This document shows, in pieces, positions 53,366 through 61,478 of a stretch of 64,000 nucleotides of DNA (the first letter of the stretch is position 1; each line of letters begins with the position of its first letter). Below the pieces are notes generated by a model. It searched no databases, was not told the origin of the DNA, and saw nothing but the letters and a program-made list of their open reading frames with translations. The DNA is from Metabacillus halosaccharovorans (lineage in GTDB: Bacteria; Bacillota; Bacilli; Bacillales; Bacillaceae). The position numbers were made by a program, and so were the translations under genes. The DNA lies in the NCBI RefSeq assembly GCF_002019635.1, contig NZ_KV917373.1:108268-172267 (forward strand). Reading direction: 5' to 3'.

Positions 53366-55642
53366 TTAACTAGCGCAAGAATCACATTCTTCTATCGTAC
53401 TGGAGGTAGATCGTAAATAATAAGTTGTCTTTAATCCTTCTCTCCATGCTGATAAATGAAGGTCAAGCAGATCCTTGGCTTTAATTGTATTTTGTACGTA
53501 AAGATTGAACGAGATTGATTGATCTATATGGCGTTGTCGTGCTGCATTTTGTTTAATGCTCCAATGCTGATCAATAAAATAAGCAGATTTATAATACCAA
53601 GTTGTTGTTGAATTAAGATCCGGAACAGTTACCGGAATTTTATAATCTTTCTTTTCTTCTGAATAAACCTTCTGGAAGATTGGATCAATACTAGCTGTAC
53701 TCCCTGCAATAATAGAGGTCGAAGCATTAGGTGCAACGGCCATTAAATATCCATTTCTTACTCCGTAATTTGCCACTTTACTTTTTAGTGCGTTCCAATC
53801 AAAGCTACTTTCTTTTGTGTGATACCCACGTTTGTCAAAATAAGCACCTGTTTCCCAATCGGAGCCTTTAAACACAGAGTAGGTACCTTTTTCCTTCGCA
53901 AGTTCCATGCTTGCTGAAATTGTCAAGAAAGAGATCTTTTCGTATAATTCATCAGCAAATTGAATCGCTTCTTCATGCTCCCATTTAAGCTGTTTTAGAG
54001 CTAATAGGTGGTGCCAACCAAAGGTTCCTAATCCAATTGCTCGGTATTTTTCATTTGTTAATCTTGCTTGAAGGACAGGAATAGTATTTAAATCGATCAC
54101 ATTGTCCAACATTCTTACTTGGATAGGAACCAATTTTTCCAATACATCATCAGTTACAGCTTTCGCAAGGTTTATAGATGATAGATTACATACGACAAAA
54201 TCACCCGGTGTTTTAATTGTAATGATTTTTCCATCTTCCGTATATTGCTCTTCCACAGTTGTTGGACTTTGGTTTTGCGTAATTTCCGTGCAAAGATTAC
54301 TGCAATAGATCATTCCTTGATGATAGTTTGCGTTTTTACGGTTTACCTCATCCCGATAGAACATATATGGTGTTCCTGCTTCTAATTGACTGATCATAAT
54401 TCGCTTCATAATCTCAATAGCAGGGACCTTTTCCTTTGAAAGCTGTTCATTTTGAACACATGCCCAATAACGCTCTCTAAAACTTCCATTTCCTTTTTGC
54501 TCGTCGTAAAAATCTTCTATGCTAAAGCCCATAACAGTACGGACTTCATGTGGATCAAATAAATACCAGTCAGCTCGTGCTTCAACTTGTTCCATGAAAA
54601 GGTCTGGGATACAGACGCCTGTAAAGATATCATGTGTCCGCATTCTTTCATCACCGTTATTGAGCTTGGCATCAAGGAAGGAGTAGATATCTTTATGCCA
54701 TACATCAAGATAGACTGCGATCGCTCCTTTACGTTGTCCCAGCTGATCAACACTGACAGCTGTATTGTTCAATTGTTTCATCCATGGAATAATGCCGGAA
54801 GAAACACCTTTGAATCCGCGGATATCACTTCCACGACTACGGATTTTACCAAGATAAGCACCAACACCGCCACCGGATTTTGATAGATTGGCAATGTCTG
54901 TGTTGCTGTCAAAAATTCCTTGAAGACTGTCATCAATCGTATCTATAAAACAGCTTGAAAGCTGTCCAACAGGCTTTCCTGCATTTGAAAGAGTTGGTGT
55001 TGCTACTGTCATATAAAGATTACTCATAGCCCAGTAGGCTTGCTTAATAAGTGCAAGACGGTTCTCTTTATTTTCGCGAGCCATTAACGTCATTGCGATC
55101 ACTAAAAATCGTTCTTGTGGCAGTTCGTACACCTGTTTTGAGAAATCCTTTGTTAAATAGCGGTCAGCTAATGTGCGAAGGCCAATATATGTAAATAGGT
55201 AGTCGTTTTCAGGGTTTAAAAAGGAACCAATTTGATCAATTTCGTCCTTCGTATAATTTTCTACTAGACTTGTGCTGTAAAGCCCTTTTGATACAAGTGT
55301 TGTAAGTAGTGCGTAAAAATCACCGTATTTTTGTTCTTTATTATATCCGCGGTTTTGCGCGGCTTCTTTATATAGCTTGGCTAAATAAATATGCGCACAA
55401 AAATAAGTCCACTCAGGTTCTAGTTCATGGATATTTGATAGTCCTTCTAAAATAAGCAGATTTGTTAATTGATCAGATGTATAGGAATCTCTTTGAAGAA
55501 TCGTATTTTCAATTCTGTTCAGGTATTCATCAATATTTAGTGTTGGAAAGTGTTGATGGATATTTTTGATAAATGCAGTTAGTTTTGTAAGATCAAATGC
55601 TTCTTGTCCATTGATCATTGGAGATAAGGTAGTCTTGCTCAT
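53366..55642 (-). CDS. nrdA: Class I ribonucleotide reductase, alpha subunit
   Basis: 758 residues from the ATG with CGGAGGAATATTC upstream; the frame is open 30 codons further with no SD. Catalytic segments: QLSSCFIDTIDDSLQGIF (first redox Cys), KSGGGVGAYLGKIRSRGSD, FVVCNLSSINLAK (radical Cys region), MAVAPNASTSIIAGSTASID, and the C-terminal tail ECDSCAS with the exchange Cys pair. The N-terminal ~90 residues look like a degenerate ATP-cone. It makes deoxyribonucleotides with nrdB. Expression is probably set by NrdR boxes and a cobalamin riboswitch upstream. Confidence 0.94.
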   Translation of the reverse strand: MSKTTLSPMINGQEAFDLTKLTAFIKNIHQHFPTLNIDEYLNRIENTILQRDSYTSDQLTNLLILEGLSNIHELEPEWTYFCAHIYLAKLYKEAAQNRGYNKEQKYGDFYALLTTLVSKGLYSTSLVENYTKDEIDQIGSFLNPENDYLFTYIGLRTLADRYLTKDFSKQVYELPQERFLVIAMTLMARENKENRLALIKQAYWAMSNLYMTVATPTLSNAGKPVGQLSSCFIDTIDDSLQGIFDSNTDIANLSKSGGGVGAYLGKIRSRGSDIRGFKGVSSGIIPWMKQLNNTAVSVDQLGQRKGAIAVYLDVWHKDIYSFLDAKLNNGDERMRTHDIFTGVCIPDLFMEQVEARADWYLFDPHEVRTVMGFSIEDFYDEQKGNGSFRERYWACVQNEQLSKEKVPAIEIMKRIMISQLEAGTPYMFYRDEVNRKNANYHQGMIYCSNLCTEITQNQSPTTVEEQYTEDGKIITIKTPGDFVVCNLSSINLAKAVTDDVLEKLVPIQVRMLDNVIDLNTIPVLQARLTNEKYRAIGLGTFGWHHLLALKQLKWEHEEAIQFADELYEKISFLTISASMELAKEKGTYSVFKGSDWETGAYFDKRGYHTKESSFDWNALKSKVANYGVRNGYLMAVAPNASTSIIAGSTASIDPIFQKVYSEEKKDYKIPVTVPDLNSTTTWYYKSAYFIDQHWSIKQNAARQRHIDQSISFNLYVQNTIKAKDLLDLHLSAWREGLKTTYYLRSTSSTIEECDSCAS

Positions 55643-55686
55643 GAATATTCCTCCGTCTTGTCGTTTATTAGGCGGGGTAAGGAGAT

Positions 55687-55730
55687 AAAACGACAGAAAG
55701 AGAGCAAGTTCCAAGGAAGTTGAATAGCTC
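55687..55730 (-). terminator. Candidate terminator in the riboswitch expression platform
   Basis: On the minus strand, GAGC...CAACTTCC-TT-GGAACTTG...CTC forms a hairpin (55702-55730) followed by TCTTTCTGTCGTTTT. It lies between the cobalamin riboswitch and the nrdA SD, where a ligand-dependent terminator would be expected. The T-tract is interrupted, so function is uncertain. Confidence 0.5.
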
Positions 55731-55784
55731 AAGAGGTTTACTATCGTTTCATCTTCTCAGTCCCCGAAGAAATTGAAACTTTCA

Positions 55785-55940
55785 CAAGGTATAGGTAGGT
55801 CTCCTGACTTATGGTCTTCCTACTATGAGTCCTTCCCATACATGAGGTACAGTGGTTTTCTCAATTCGTCACATTTACAGTTGCGGGGACAGTTCTGGAT
55901 TTTCACCAGATTCCCTTTTAAGCTAAGCGCCTATTTCTTG
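55785..55940 (-). promoter_or_regulatory. Cobalamin riboswitch upstream of nrdAB
   Basis: The minus strand has the conserved elements in order: GGGAATCTGGTGAAAATCCA, ACTGTCCCCGCAACTGT, the B12-box-like CCACTG, GGGAAGG, and AGTCAGGAGACCTACC closing the P1 region. This is the class that binds adenosylcobalamin or other cobalamins and reduces expression. The downstream gene is a B12-independent reductase, so with B12 present a B12-dependent (class II) enzyme elsewhere would be expected to take over. Confidence 0.93.
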
Positions 55941-55948
55941 TAGATATA

Positions 55949-55989
55949 CAATATGTAGTTTTTGTGTGTAAATAAAAATCAATATATAG
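55949..55989 (-). promoter_or_regulatory. Paired NrdR boxes and promoter of nrdAB
   Basis: Minus-strand CTATATATTG (55980-55989) and CTACATATTG (55949-55958) match the NrdR core CwATATATwG fully and with one mismatch; they are 31 bases apart, about three helical turns, the usual spacing. A -35 TTTACA and a -10 near GTATAT overlap the proximal box. Confidence 0.75.
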
Positions 55990-56267
55990 TTGATTTTTAG
56001 TATAGTTCCATCATAATGCAGTTGGATAAAATAAGCAATATAATTTTTCGCAGTAAACAAAGATTCATAGAATTGGACAATCATAGTAATGATACAAGAA
56101 CAAAGATAACAGGAAAATGTAGCGAATTCAAAATAAAAGCTTTTCTCTTAAAATTATTAAATTGAATATAGTTCTAAAAAAGTCAAATTTGTTGTTTCGT
56201 CATTCATATATATGGGTAAAAGCTCCATAAAGAAAACTACTAATTTATAAGAAAAGGAGAATGGAAA

Positions 56268-56444
56268 ATGAAATCTAGTAAAGTAAGCTTAGATAATCTA
56301 TTAGGAAAAAACACAAGAGCCAAACGTAAAAATATAGTCGTTCGTGAAAGCCAAGATATGGAAGAGTGTATCATCCATAGAGAGATTCATGGAGATAAAG
56401 TCTATGTTCCATTAAATCTTGAGCGAGTTTGGAACAATATTTAG
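56268..56444 (+). CDS. 58-residue small protein
   Basis: ATG at 56268 with AAAGGAGA 8 bases upstream (an ATG at 56261 lies too close to the SD). 58 residues: MKSSKVSLDNLLGKNTRAKR, then a beta-rich part with RESQDMEECIIHREIHGD and the end PLNLERVWNNI. One Cys; no membrane helix. A terminator follows at once. I do not recognise the family. The gap 55990-56260 upstream is AT-rich with no other recognisable feature. Confidence 0.65.
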   Translation: MKSSKVSLDNLLGKNTRAKRKNIVVRESQDMEECIIHREIHGDKVYVPLNLERVWNNI

Positions 56445-56461
56445 TATAAACTTAAAGCCCC

Positions 56462-56483
56462 AAAGCCCATTAAGGGCTTTTTT
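56462..56483. terminator. Terminator shared by the 58-residue and RCK-domain genes
   Basis: AAAGCCC/GGGCTTTTTT stem with a 5-base loop; it overlaps the stop codon of the convergent gene. Confidence 0.85.
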
Positions 56484-57216
56484 CGTGCTTTACCGAATGC
56501 TCTTCTATTGGAGTATGGTTCTGCTTTTTAAGTTTCTCTTCCATGATTTTTACATCCTCTTTAAAGTTTTCACTTATAACCGCCTTTTTACCAAATAGTA
56601 GAATTTGGTCGCCTTCCTGAATTTTTGTATCATAAATCTTCTTTCTAATCTTCATTTCACCTCTTTTGATAAACAAAACAACAAATTCCAACTGCTCATG
56701 CTCTTTTAACACTTGGCTGATTTTTTTAGAAAAGAGTGATGATTCCTTATAAATATGGAGATTGAGGAGATCATCTTCTTCCTCTGTTAAAAATATATCC
56801 CGTATCGGTAAGTCAGCTATTTCTATATTTTTTTTCAGTCTATTAGCAAAGAGTTTTGATAATAATTTCTGAACGTATGGCAGTTTTACCAAACCAAGAA
56901 TGAGTATTGCTCCACCGGCGATATATAAAACTTCTTTTGTATTAATACTATTAGAAAGGAAATTACTAATAGACGATATAATCACTGCAAGTGAGACAGC
57001 ACCAAACGAAATAAGAAAGATAGCCAGTTTTCTGCGGATGGGGTGGCCTAAAATAAGCTCGGATTCACCGGTTGTAAAGCCTGTACCTGTCATAAGTGAT
57101 ATGACTTGGAATCTTGAAACTTCCAGCTTAAGATCTGTTAACCGAAATAAAATCACATGAATTTCAATGACAGTTGCAATAACGATGAAGTAAATTAATA
57201 GAAAAAATAAAGCCAT
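56470..57216 (-). CDS. Membrane protein with RCK_C (TrkA-C) domain
   Basis: 248 residues, SD GAGGTGG. Three membrane helices in the first ~110 residues (ALFFLLIYFIVIATVIEIHV; RRKLAIFLISFGAVSLAVII; VLYIAGGAILILGLVKLPYV) and a filter-like MTGTGFTTGESE. Then a soluble RCK_C domain (KISQVLKEHEQLEFVVLFIK; GDQILLFGKKAVI). RCK_C domains bind ligands such as cyclic di-AMP and control cation transport. Whether it is itself a channel or a subunit is not clear. Confidence 0.82.
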   Translation of the reverse strand: MALFFLLIYFIVIATVIEIHVILFRLTDLKLEVSRFQVISLMTGTGFTTGESELILGHPIRRKLAIFLISFGAVSLAVIISSISNFLSNSINTKEVLYIAGGAILILGLVKLPYVQKLLSKLFANRLKKNIEIADLPIRDIFLTEEEDDLLNLHIYKESSLFSKKISQVLKEHEQLEFVVLFIKRGEMKIRKKIYDTKIQEGDQILLFGKKAVISENFKEDVKIMEEKLKKQNHTPIEEHSVKHEKSP

Positions 57217-57275
57217 TTTTCCACCTCACCAAGATAATAATCAATTTTTACACACTACTTCTTAAAACAAAGAAA

Positions 57276-57307
57276 TGAGCGGGGTACTTAGTTACCGCCG
57301 CTTCATT
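57276..57307 (-). terminator. Terminator of the small gene at 57385-57639
   Basis: AATGAGCGG-GGTA/TACC-CCGC(T)TCATT hairpin with one bulge; minus-strand tail TTTCTTTGTTTT. Confidence 0.6.
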
Positions 57308-57384
57308 AAACTATCGCAAACTATTCATTTTTTATTTTGATAGAAAAAGAAACTTTTAGGCTTGGTAATAAGTAATAATGTTTT

Positions 57385-57639
57385 CTACTGTAATTTTTCA
57401 TTGTAGAAGTTTACCGAATACATCGCACCTTCGCTGACCATTTTATTGTCTTCCAGATCATAGGGATGTGGATTTCCTCCCTTTTCTATTGGGAGATTTT
57501 TATTTTTTACATAACAAGAAGGTTTTATCATTCGTTTCCAATCTCTTAGTAAGTTTTCCAGCTTCATTCTATTTGACTTTGAAGATAACCATATAGATGC
57601 GGATGCTCCTATACCAACAATCATTAATGCTCGTTTCAT
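57385..57639 (-). CDS. Small membrane-anchored protein (84 residues)
   Basis: The ATG with AAAGGAGG upstream gives 84 residues; the open frame runs 77 codons further but without an SD and over the divergent promoter region. A short hydrophobic N-terminus (RALMIVGIGASASIWLSS) like YtxH-type proteins precedes a basic stretch (NLLRDWKRMIKPSC) and a soluble tail. No family recognised. It is divergent from the KGG-repeat gene. Confidence 0.7.
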   Translation of the reverse strand: MKRALMIVGIGASASIWLSSKSNRMKLENLLRDWKRMIKPSCYVKNKNLPIEKGGNPHPYDLEDNKMVSEGAMYSVNFYNEKLQ

Positions 57640-57751
57640 AACAATACCTCCTTTAGATGTAGAATCGTTCATTCTACTTTTGTATTTTTTACCCGATAGA
57701 TAACAGATAAAACATAATGATTTGATTAAAAATATTACAAAACGATTAAAC

Positions 57752-57777
57752 GTGAAAAAGTAGGTTTTATTGGGAAA
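57752..57777 (+). promoter_or_regulatory. Sigma-B-like promoter of the KGG-repeat gene
   Basis: GTGAAA (57752-57757), 14-base spacer, GGGAAA (57772-57777). This fits the sigma-B pattern (GTTTAA, 12-15 bases, GGGwAw) and the downstream gene is a GsiB-type stress protein. One or two -35 bases deviate. Confidence 0.5.
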
Positions 57778-57839
57778 ATAAGGTGGTACAAGATTAGCGT
57801 AAGCAAATAAGAAGAAAAACTTAAAGGAGGATGTACAAA

Positions 57840-58289
57840 ATGAGTAAAGATAATAATAAGAAAATGACATTAGAGGAAGCAGGACGTAAAGGGGGAGAAG
57901 CTACTTCAAAAAATCATGATAAAGAGTTCTATCAAGAGATTGGACGTAAGGGCGGAGAAGCCACTTCAGAAAATCATGATAAGGAATTCTATCAAGAAAT
58001 AGGACAAAAAGGTGGAGAAGCGACTTCTGAAAATCATGATAAGGAATTCTATCAAGAAATAGGACAAAAAGGCGGAGAAGCGACTTCTGAAAATCATGAT
58101 AAGGAATTCTATCAAGAAATAGGACAAAAAGGCGGAGAAGCGACTTCTGAAAATCAGGATAAGGAATTCTATCAAGAAATAGGGCAAAAAGGCGGAGAAG
58201 CCACTTCAAAAAATCATGATAAAGAGTTTTATCAAGAAATTGGTGAAAAAGGCGGAGAATCACGCAGAAAACAAAATGACAATGACTAA
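57840..58289 (+). CDS. gsiB: KGG-repeat general stress protein (GsiB-like)
   Basis: 149 residues from the ATG behind AAAGGAGG (an ATG 9 bases upstream overlaps that SD). After MSKDNNKKMTLEEAGRKGG it consists of six 20-residue repeats of the form EFYQEIGQKGGEATSENHDK, ending KGGESRRKQNDND. Very hydrophilic, no cysteine: the layout of B. subtilis GsiB and group 1 LEA-like proteins made in general stress. A sigma-B-like promoter precedes it. Confidence 0.92.
   Translation: MSKDNNKKMTLEEAGRKGGEATSKNHDKEFYQEIGRKGGEATSENHDKEFYQEIGQKGGEATSENHDKEFYQEIGQKGGEATSENHDKEFYQEIGQKGGEATSENQDKEFYQEIGQKGGEATSKNHDKEFYQEIGEKGGESRRKQNDND
57901..58260 (+). repeat. Six tandem 60-bp coding repeats
   Basis: Six in-frame 60-bp units encode the KGG repeats. 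Units 58021-58080 and 58081-58140 are identical at every base, and the next unit differs at two positions, while the first and last units are more diverged. This indicates recent expansion in the middle of the array. Confidence 0.95.
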
Positions 58290-58347
58290 TACGAAATAAA
58301 GTGACTTTACAAGCAATGAGAGCATTTTATATTAGTAGGAAAGTAAA

Positions 58348-58390
58348 CTAAAAGCTGCATGCATCGAAGTTCGGTGTTTGCAGCTTTTAG
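58348..58390. terminator. Terminator between the KGG gene and the AraC regulator
   Basis: CTAAAAGCTGCA/TGCAGCTTTTAG, 12-bp perfect stem with a 19-base loop, bidirectional. Confidence 0.8.
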
Positions 58391-58422
58391 TATGTTTTGG
58401 AGTAAATTACGGTTTTGATCAT

Positions 58423-59652
58423 TTAAAATTTCCCTTTTCTAAATTGTGCTGGTGTTACTCCTTCAAATTTCTTGAATACCTTTATAAAGTGACTTTGATC
58501 ATGGAAATTTAATAGGCTTGAGATTTCCTTCATTGTATAGTTAGTATAATTTAATAGGTTTTTTGCTTCGTCTACTTTAGTTTGGTGAATGTATTGCCGA
58601 ATTGAGATTCCAACTTCTTTTGTGAAAAGAACGGACAGATAATTTGGATTCAATGAAGTTAATTCAGCTAAATCTGATAAAGTTATTTCCTCGTAGAGAT
58701 TGGTAAAAATATAATTTATGCAAATGTTAATTGGTTTAGAAAATTTATGCCTTTTGCTATTTGCAACTCGTTTAGCAAAATCTACTAGAACATGCTCGGT
58801 TAATAATACGACAGCTTTAATTTCGTCTAATTCCTCTAACCTTTGTATATATAAATCGCTAAGATTATATGCGACCTCTTGATAAAGTCCCCCTTCAACT
58901 GCAGCTCTAGTTGCTAGCGAAATAGCAACAATTCCCAAGTTTTTTTGACTACGCAAATAACTGGTCTTTGATAATATTCCTATTTTCCCTTGTTTAAAAA
59001 TAGTATGGAATGTTTCTCTTATTGCCTCACTCTGCCCAAACTTTACATAATCATTGAGTTTCTTTTCAATTGCAATGTCGGTATGAACCAGTTTATTTTG
59101 GCGTTGTTCCGTTATGTGACTGGCTACATTTTCTAGCTCAATTCTTCTCTTATCTAGTTGTTCATTTTTTTCCAAGATTTCCACCATGTTCAGTTTTTGG
59201 TGATAAACCATGAAATGCAGAACCATGCTCATATTAATATAATCAAAATTACTTAAAATCGTAAGTTGGTTATAATATTGCACCATATTTTCCTTACTTG
59301 CTTTTATATCAAGGTCTTTAAAAATTCCATTAATCGTTTCTGTTGTCATTCTAAAGTTTAAAATAGGACCAACAATAATCTTTCCCTCATATTGGTTGTC
59401 GGTAAATAAATTTATAGAGAAGAATTTTTCAAGGTAGACGGTTTCCTTAAGAATTGGGAAATGATAATGTTTCGATTCGGAAAATAGTTGAATCAATAAA
59501 GCGGTATCTGATGTATACGCAGGATTAGAAATAGTACCTGAAGATTCTTCATATATCAATTTTTCATTGGAATCAAAAAGGTAAATGGGGGTTTTGTACA
59601 AATTAAATATTAATTTACAAATGTATTCTATGTCCTGTCTAGAGTATTGCAT
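58423..59652 (-). CDS. AraC-family regulator of the beta-glucuronidase operon
   Basis: 409 residues; ATG behind TAAGGTGATAAAC (GTG 9 bases earlier overlaps the SD). The C-terminal ~100 residues hold two HTH motifs: LSDLAELTSLNPNYLSVLFT and NYTMKEISSLLNFHDQSHFI, followed by FKKFEGVTPAQFRKG. The long N-terminal region (about 300 residues, no membrane segment) is not a cupin and may bind the sugar ligand. It is divergent from the transporter and glucuronidase genes and is probably their activator. Confidence 0.9.
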   Translation of the reverse strand: MQYSRQDIEYICKLIFNLYKTPIYLFDSNEKLIYEESSGTISNPAYTSDTALLIQLFSESKHYHFPILKETVYLEKFFSINLFTDNQYEGKIIVGPILNFRMTTETINGIFKDLDIKASKENMVQYYNQLTILSNFDYINMSMVLHFMVYHQKLNMVEILEKNEQLDKRRIELENVASHITEQRQNKLVHTDIAIEKKLNDYVKFGQSEAIRETFHTIFKQGKIGILSKTSYLRSQKNLGIVAISLATRAAVEGGLYQEVAYNLSDLYIQRLEELDEIKAVVLLTEHVLVDFAKRVANSKRHKFSKPINICINYIFTNLYEEITLSDLAELTSLNPNYLSVLFTKEVGISIRQYIHQTKVDEAKNLLNYTNYTMKEISSLLNFHDQSHFIKVFKKFEGVTPAQFRKGKF

Positions 59653-59755
59653 GTTTATCACCTTACTTTCTAAACGGTTAAATAATGTGTAATTCTTACA
59701 CTTTTTCTGAATAACATACCATATTTATTGAGATGTAGTAACTATAATTCAATTA

Positions 59756-59769
59756 AGTAATCGTTTTCA
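59756..59769 (+). promoter_or_regulatory. Catabolite-responsive element (cre) before the uid genes
   Basis: AGTAATCGTTTTCA matches 13 of 14 positions of the CcpA consensus TGwAAnCGnTnwCA. It lies a few bases downstream of a TATAAT at 59743-59748 (-35 weak, as in activator-dependent promoters), so CcpA would block transcription when glucose is present. Confidence 0.65.
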
Positions 59770-59897
59770 AATTCTTGTAGAAGGGAGAATGTGTGCTCAA
59801 AAAATAATACATCTTTATAAAGGGATCATTCATTACAGATAAACACTGACATGATCAAATTTGCATCAAATACATTTTTTTAGAAAGAGGCGATTTC

Positions 59898-61409
59898 ATG
59901 AATGCTACATCGGATACTTTAACAAACAATTCATTACCATCTGAAAATAATTTTGTTAATCGTTCGAAACTATGGCAAATTGGCTTATTTGCTCTAAACA
60001 ATACCGCAACAAATCTCTATGCATTTGCTATGGGGTTTGTCTCATATTATGCAACTGGGATAGCTGGGTTGTTAGTTGTTGTCATTAGTACTCTATTGAC
60101 TGCTACGCGGATATTCGATGGAATTACAGATCCGATTATTGGCTATGTGATAGATAAAACAGAATCAAAAATAGGTAAATTCAGACCTTTTATGATTTTG
60201 GGTAACATCATTCTAGCGATAACCGTGTTATTAATGTTTAATATTACACATCTACTATCATCAGAATGGCGTCTTCCATTCTTTATTGCAATAAATGCTA
60301 TTTATATTATTGGTTATACATTTCAAACAGCGTGTACTAAAGCAGCACAAACAGTACTAACAAATGATCCGAAACAAAGACCTCTATTTGTTGCTTTTGA
60401 TGCTTCGTATAATACTATTTTATTCGTTGGTGGACAATATTTTATTGCATCTATTCTTGTTCCAAAGCACGGTGGCTTTAATAGTGGATTTTTCACAGAA
60501 TTAAATACAATTGTTATTGTTTCTTCTGCCATTTTCACACTATTAGCCGTTATTGGGATTTGGCAAAAGGACCGTTTGGAATTCTTTGGATTTGCAGAAA
60601 AGAATGTAAAGGTATCTATTAAGGATTACTGGCCGGTGATTAAAAGAAATCGTCCGTTACAAATGCTTATTGTAGCTGCATCAACAGATAAATTGGCGGC
60701 GGCAGTTATACGACAACCGGTTGTACCTGTTATGTTTTTTGGGCTCATTATAGGTGATTATGCGTTAAGTGGGACAATTTCCCTCGTTACTGTTCTCCCG
60801 ACCCTTCTGTTAACATTTATAGGGATAGGACTTGCTCGAAAAAGTGGCCTGAAAATGTCATTTGTAGCAGCTACATGGGGTGCAGTTATTACTTATGCCC
60901 TGCTTTTAATAATCATCATTACTGGAGCACCACAAGAGATCTCTCTTTCAAACCTAGGGTATATGACGGTTGCATTTCTTGTCCTTTATACATTAGGAAA
61001 CGCATTTATGGGTGTAACCGGTAACATGGTCATCCCAATGATTGCAGATGCTACTGACTATGAACTTCATATTACCGGTAGATATATTCCAGGTATGCTT
61101 GGAACAATCTTCTCTTTTGTTGATAAGGTCATTTCTTCCTTTGGAGTTACCATCGTGGGAATACTTCTGGCCATGATCGGTTTTAAAAATGCTTTTCCTG
61201 AAGTCGATACACCATTGACGACCAGTCTGTACTGGATGGGATTATTCTTTATGTTCGGTATACCAATGCTTGGATGGATTGCATCTATCATTGCAATGAA
61301 ATTTTATGAACTTGATGATAAGCGAATGGCAGAAATTCAAGATGAGATTGCTAGTGTAAAACAAATTCTCGTTGATAAAAATGAAATTTCTTTGCCAAAA
61401 AATAAATAG
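59898..61409 (+). CDS. Glucuronide:cation symporter (GPH family)
   Basis: 503 residues, about 12 membrane helices, SD AGAGGCG. GPH-family landmarks near the first loops: ATRIFDGITDPIIGYVIDKT and GKFRPFMILGNI, then GYTFQTACTKAAQTVL and MIADATDYELHITGR. Homologous to UidB/MelB/XynB-type sugar symporters. Position next to uidA indicates glucuronides as substrate (inference). Probably co-transcribed with uidA, 69 bases downstream. Confidence 0.92.
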   Translation: MNATSDTLTNNSLPSENNFVNRSKLWQIGLFALNNTATNLYAFAMGFVSYYATGIAGLLVVVISTLLTATRIFDGITDPIIGYVIDKTESKIGKFRPFMILGNIILAITVLLMFNITHLLSSEWRLPFFIAINAIYIIGYTFQTACTKAAQTVLTNDPKQRPLFVAFDASYNTILFVGGQYFIASILVPKHGGFNSGFFTELNTIVIVSSAIFTLLAVIGIWQKDRLEFFGFAEKNVKVSIKDYWPVIKRNRPLQMLIVAASTDKLAAAVIRQPVVPVMFFGLIIGDYALSGTISLVTVLPTLLLTFIGIGLARKSGLKMSFVAATWGAVITYALLLIIIITGAPQEISLSNLGYMTVAFLVLYTLGNAFMGVTGNMVIPMIADATDYELHITGRYIPGMLGTIFSFVDKVISSFGVTIVGILLAMIGFKNAFPEVDTPLTTSLYWMGLFFMFGIPMLGWIASIIAMKFYELDDKRMAEIQDEIASVKQILVDKNEISLPKNK

Positions 61410-61478
61410 AAAATTAACTATTTTTTACTTTTTGTTAACCAAATCAATGTATTTTTTAAAAATAAAGAGGTGCTTTTT

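Noticed and set aside
57901-58260. Regular 60-bp repeats considered as a CRISPR array
   Set aside because: There are no spacers between the units, and they are in frame and encode the 20-residue KGG repeats of a GsiB-like protein; no cas genes are present.
57901-58263. Long antisense frames over the KGG repeats
   Set aside because: They mirror the repeat composition (leucine- and phenylalanine-rich shadows) and have no SD.
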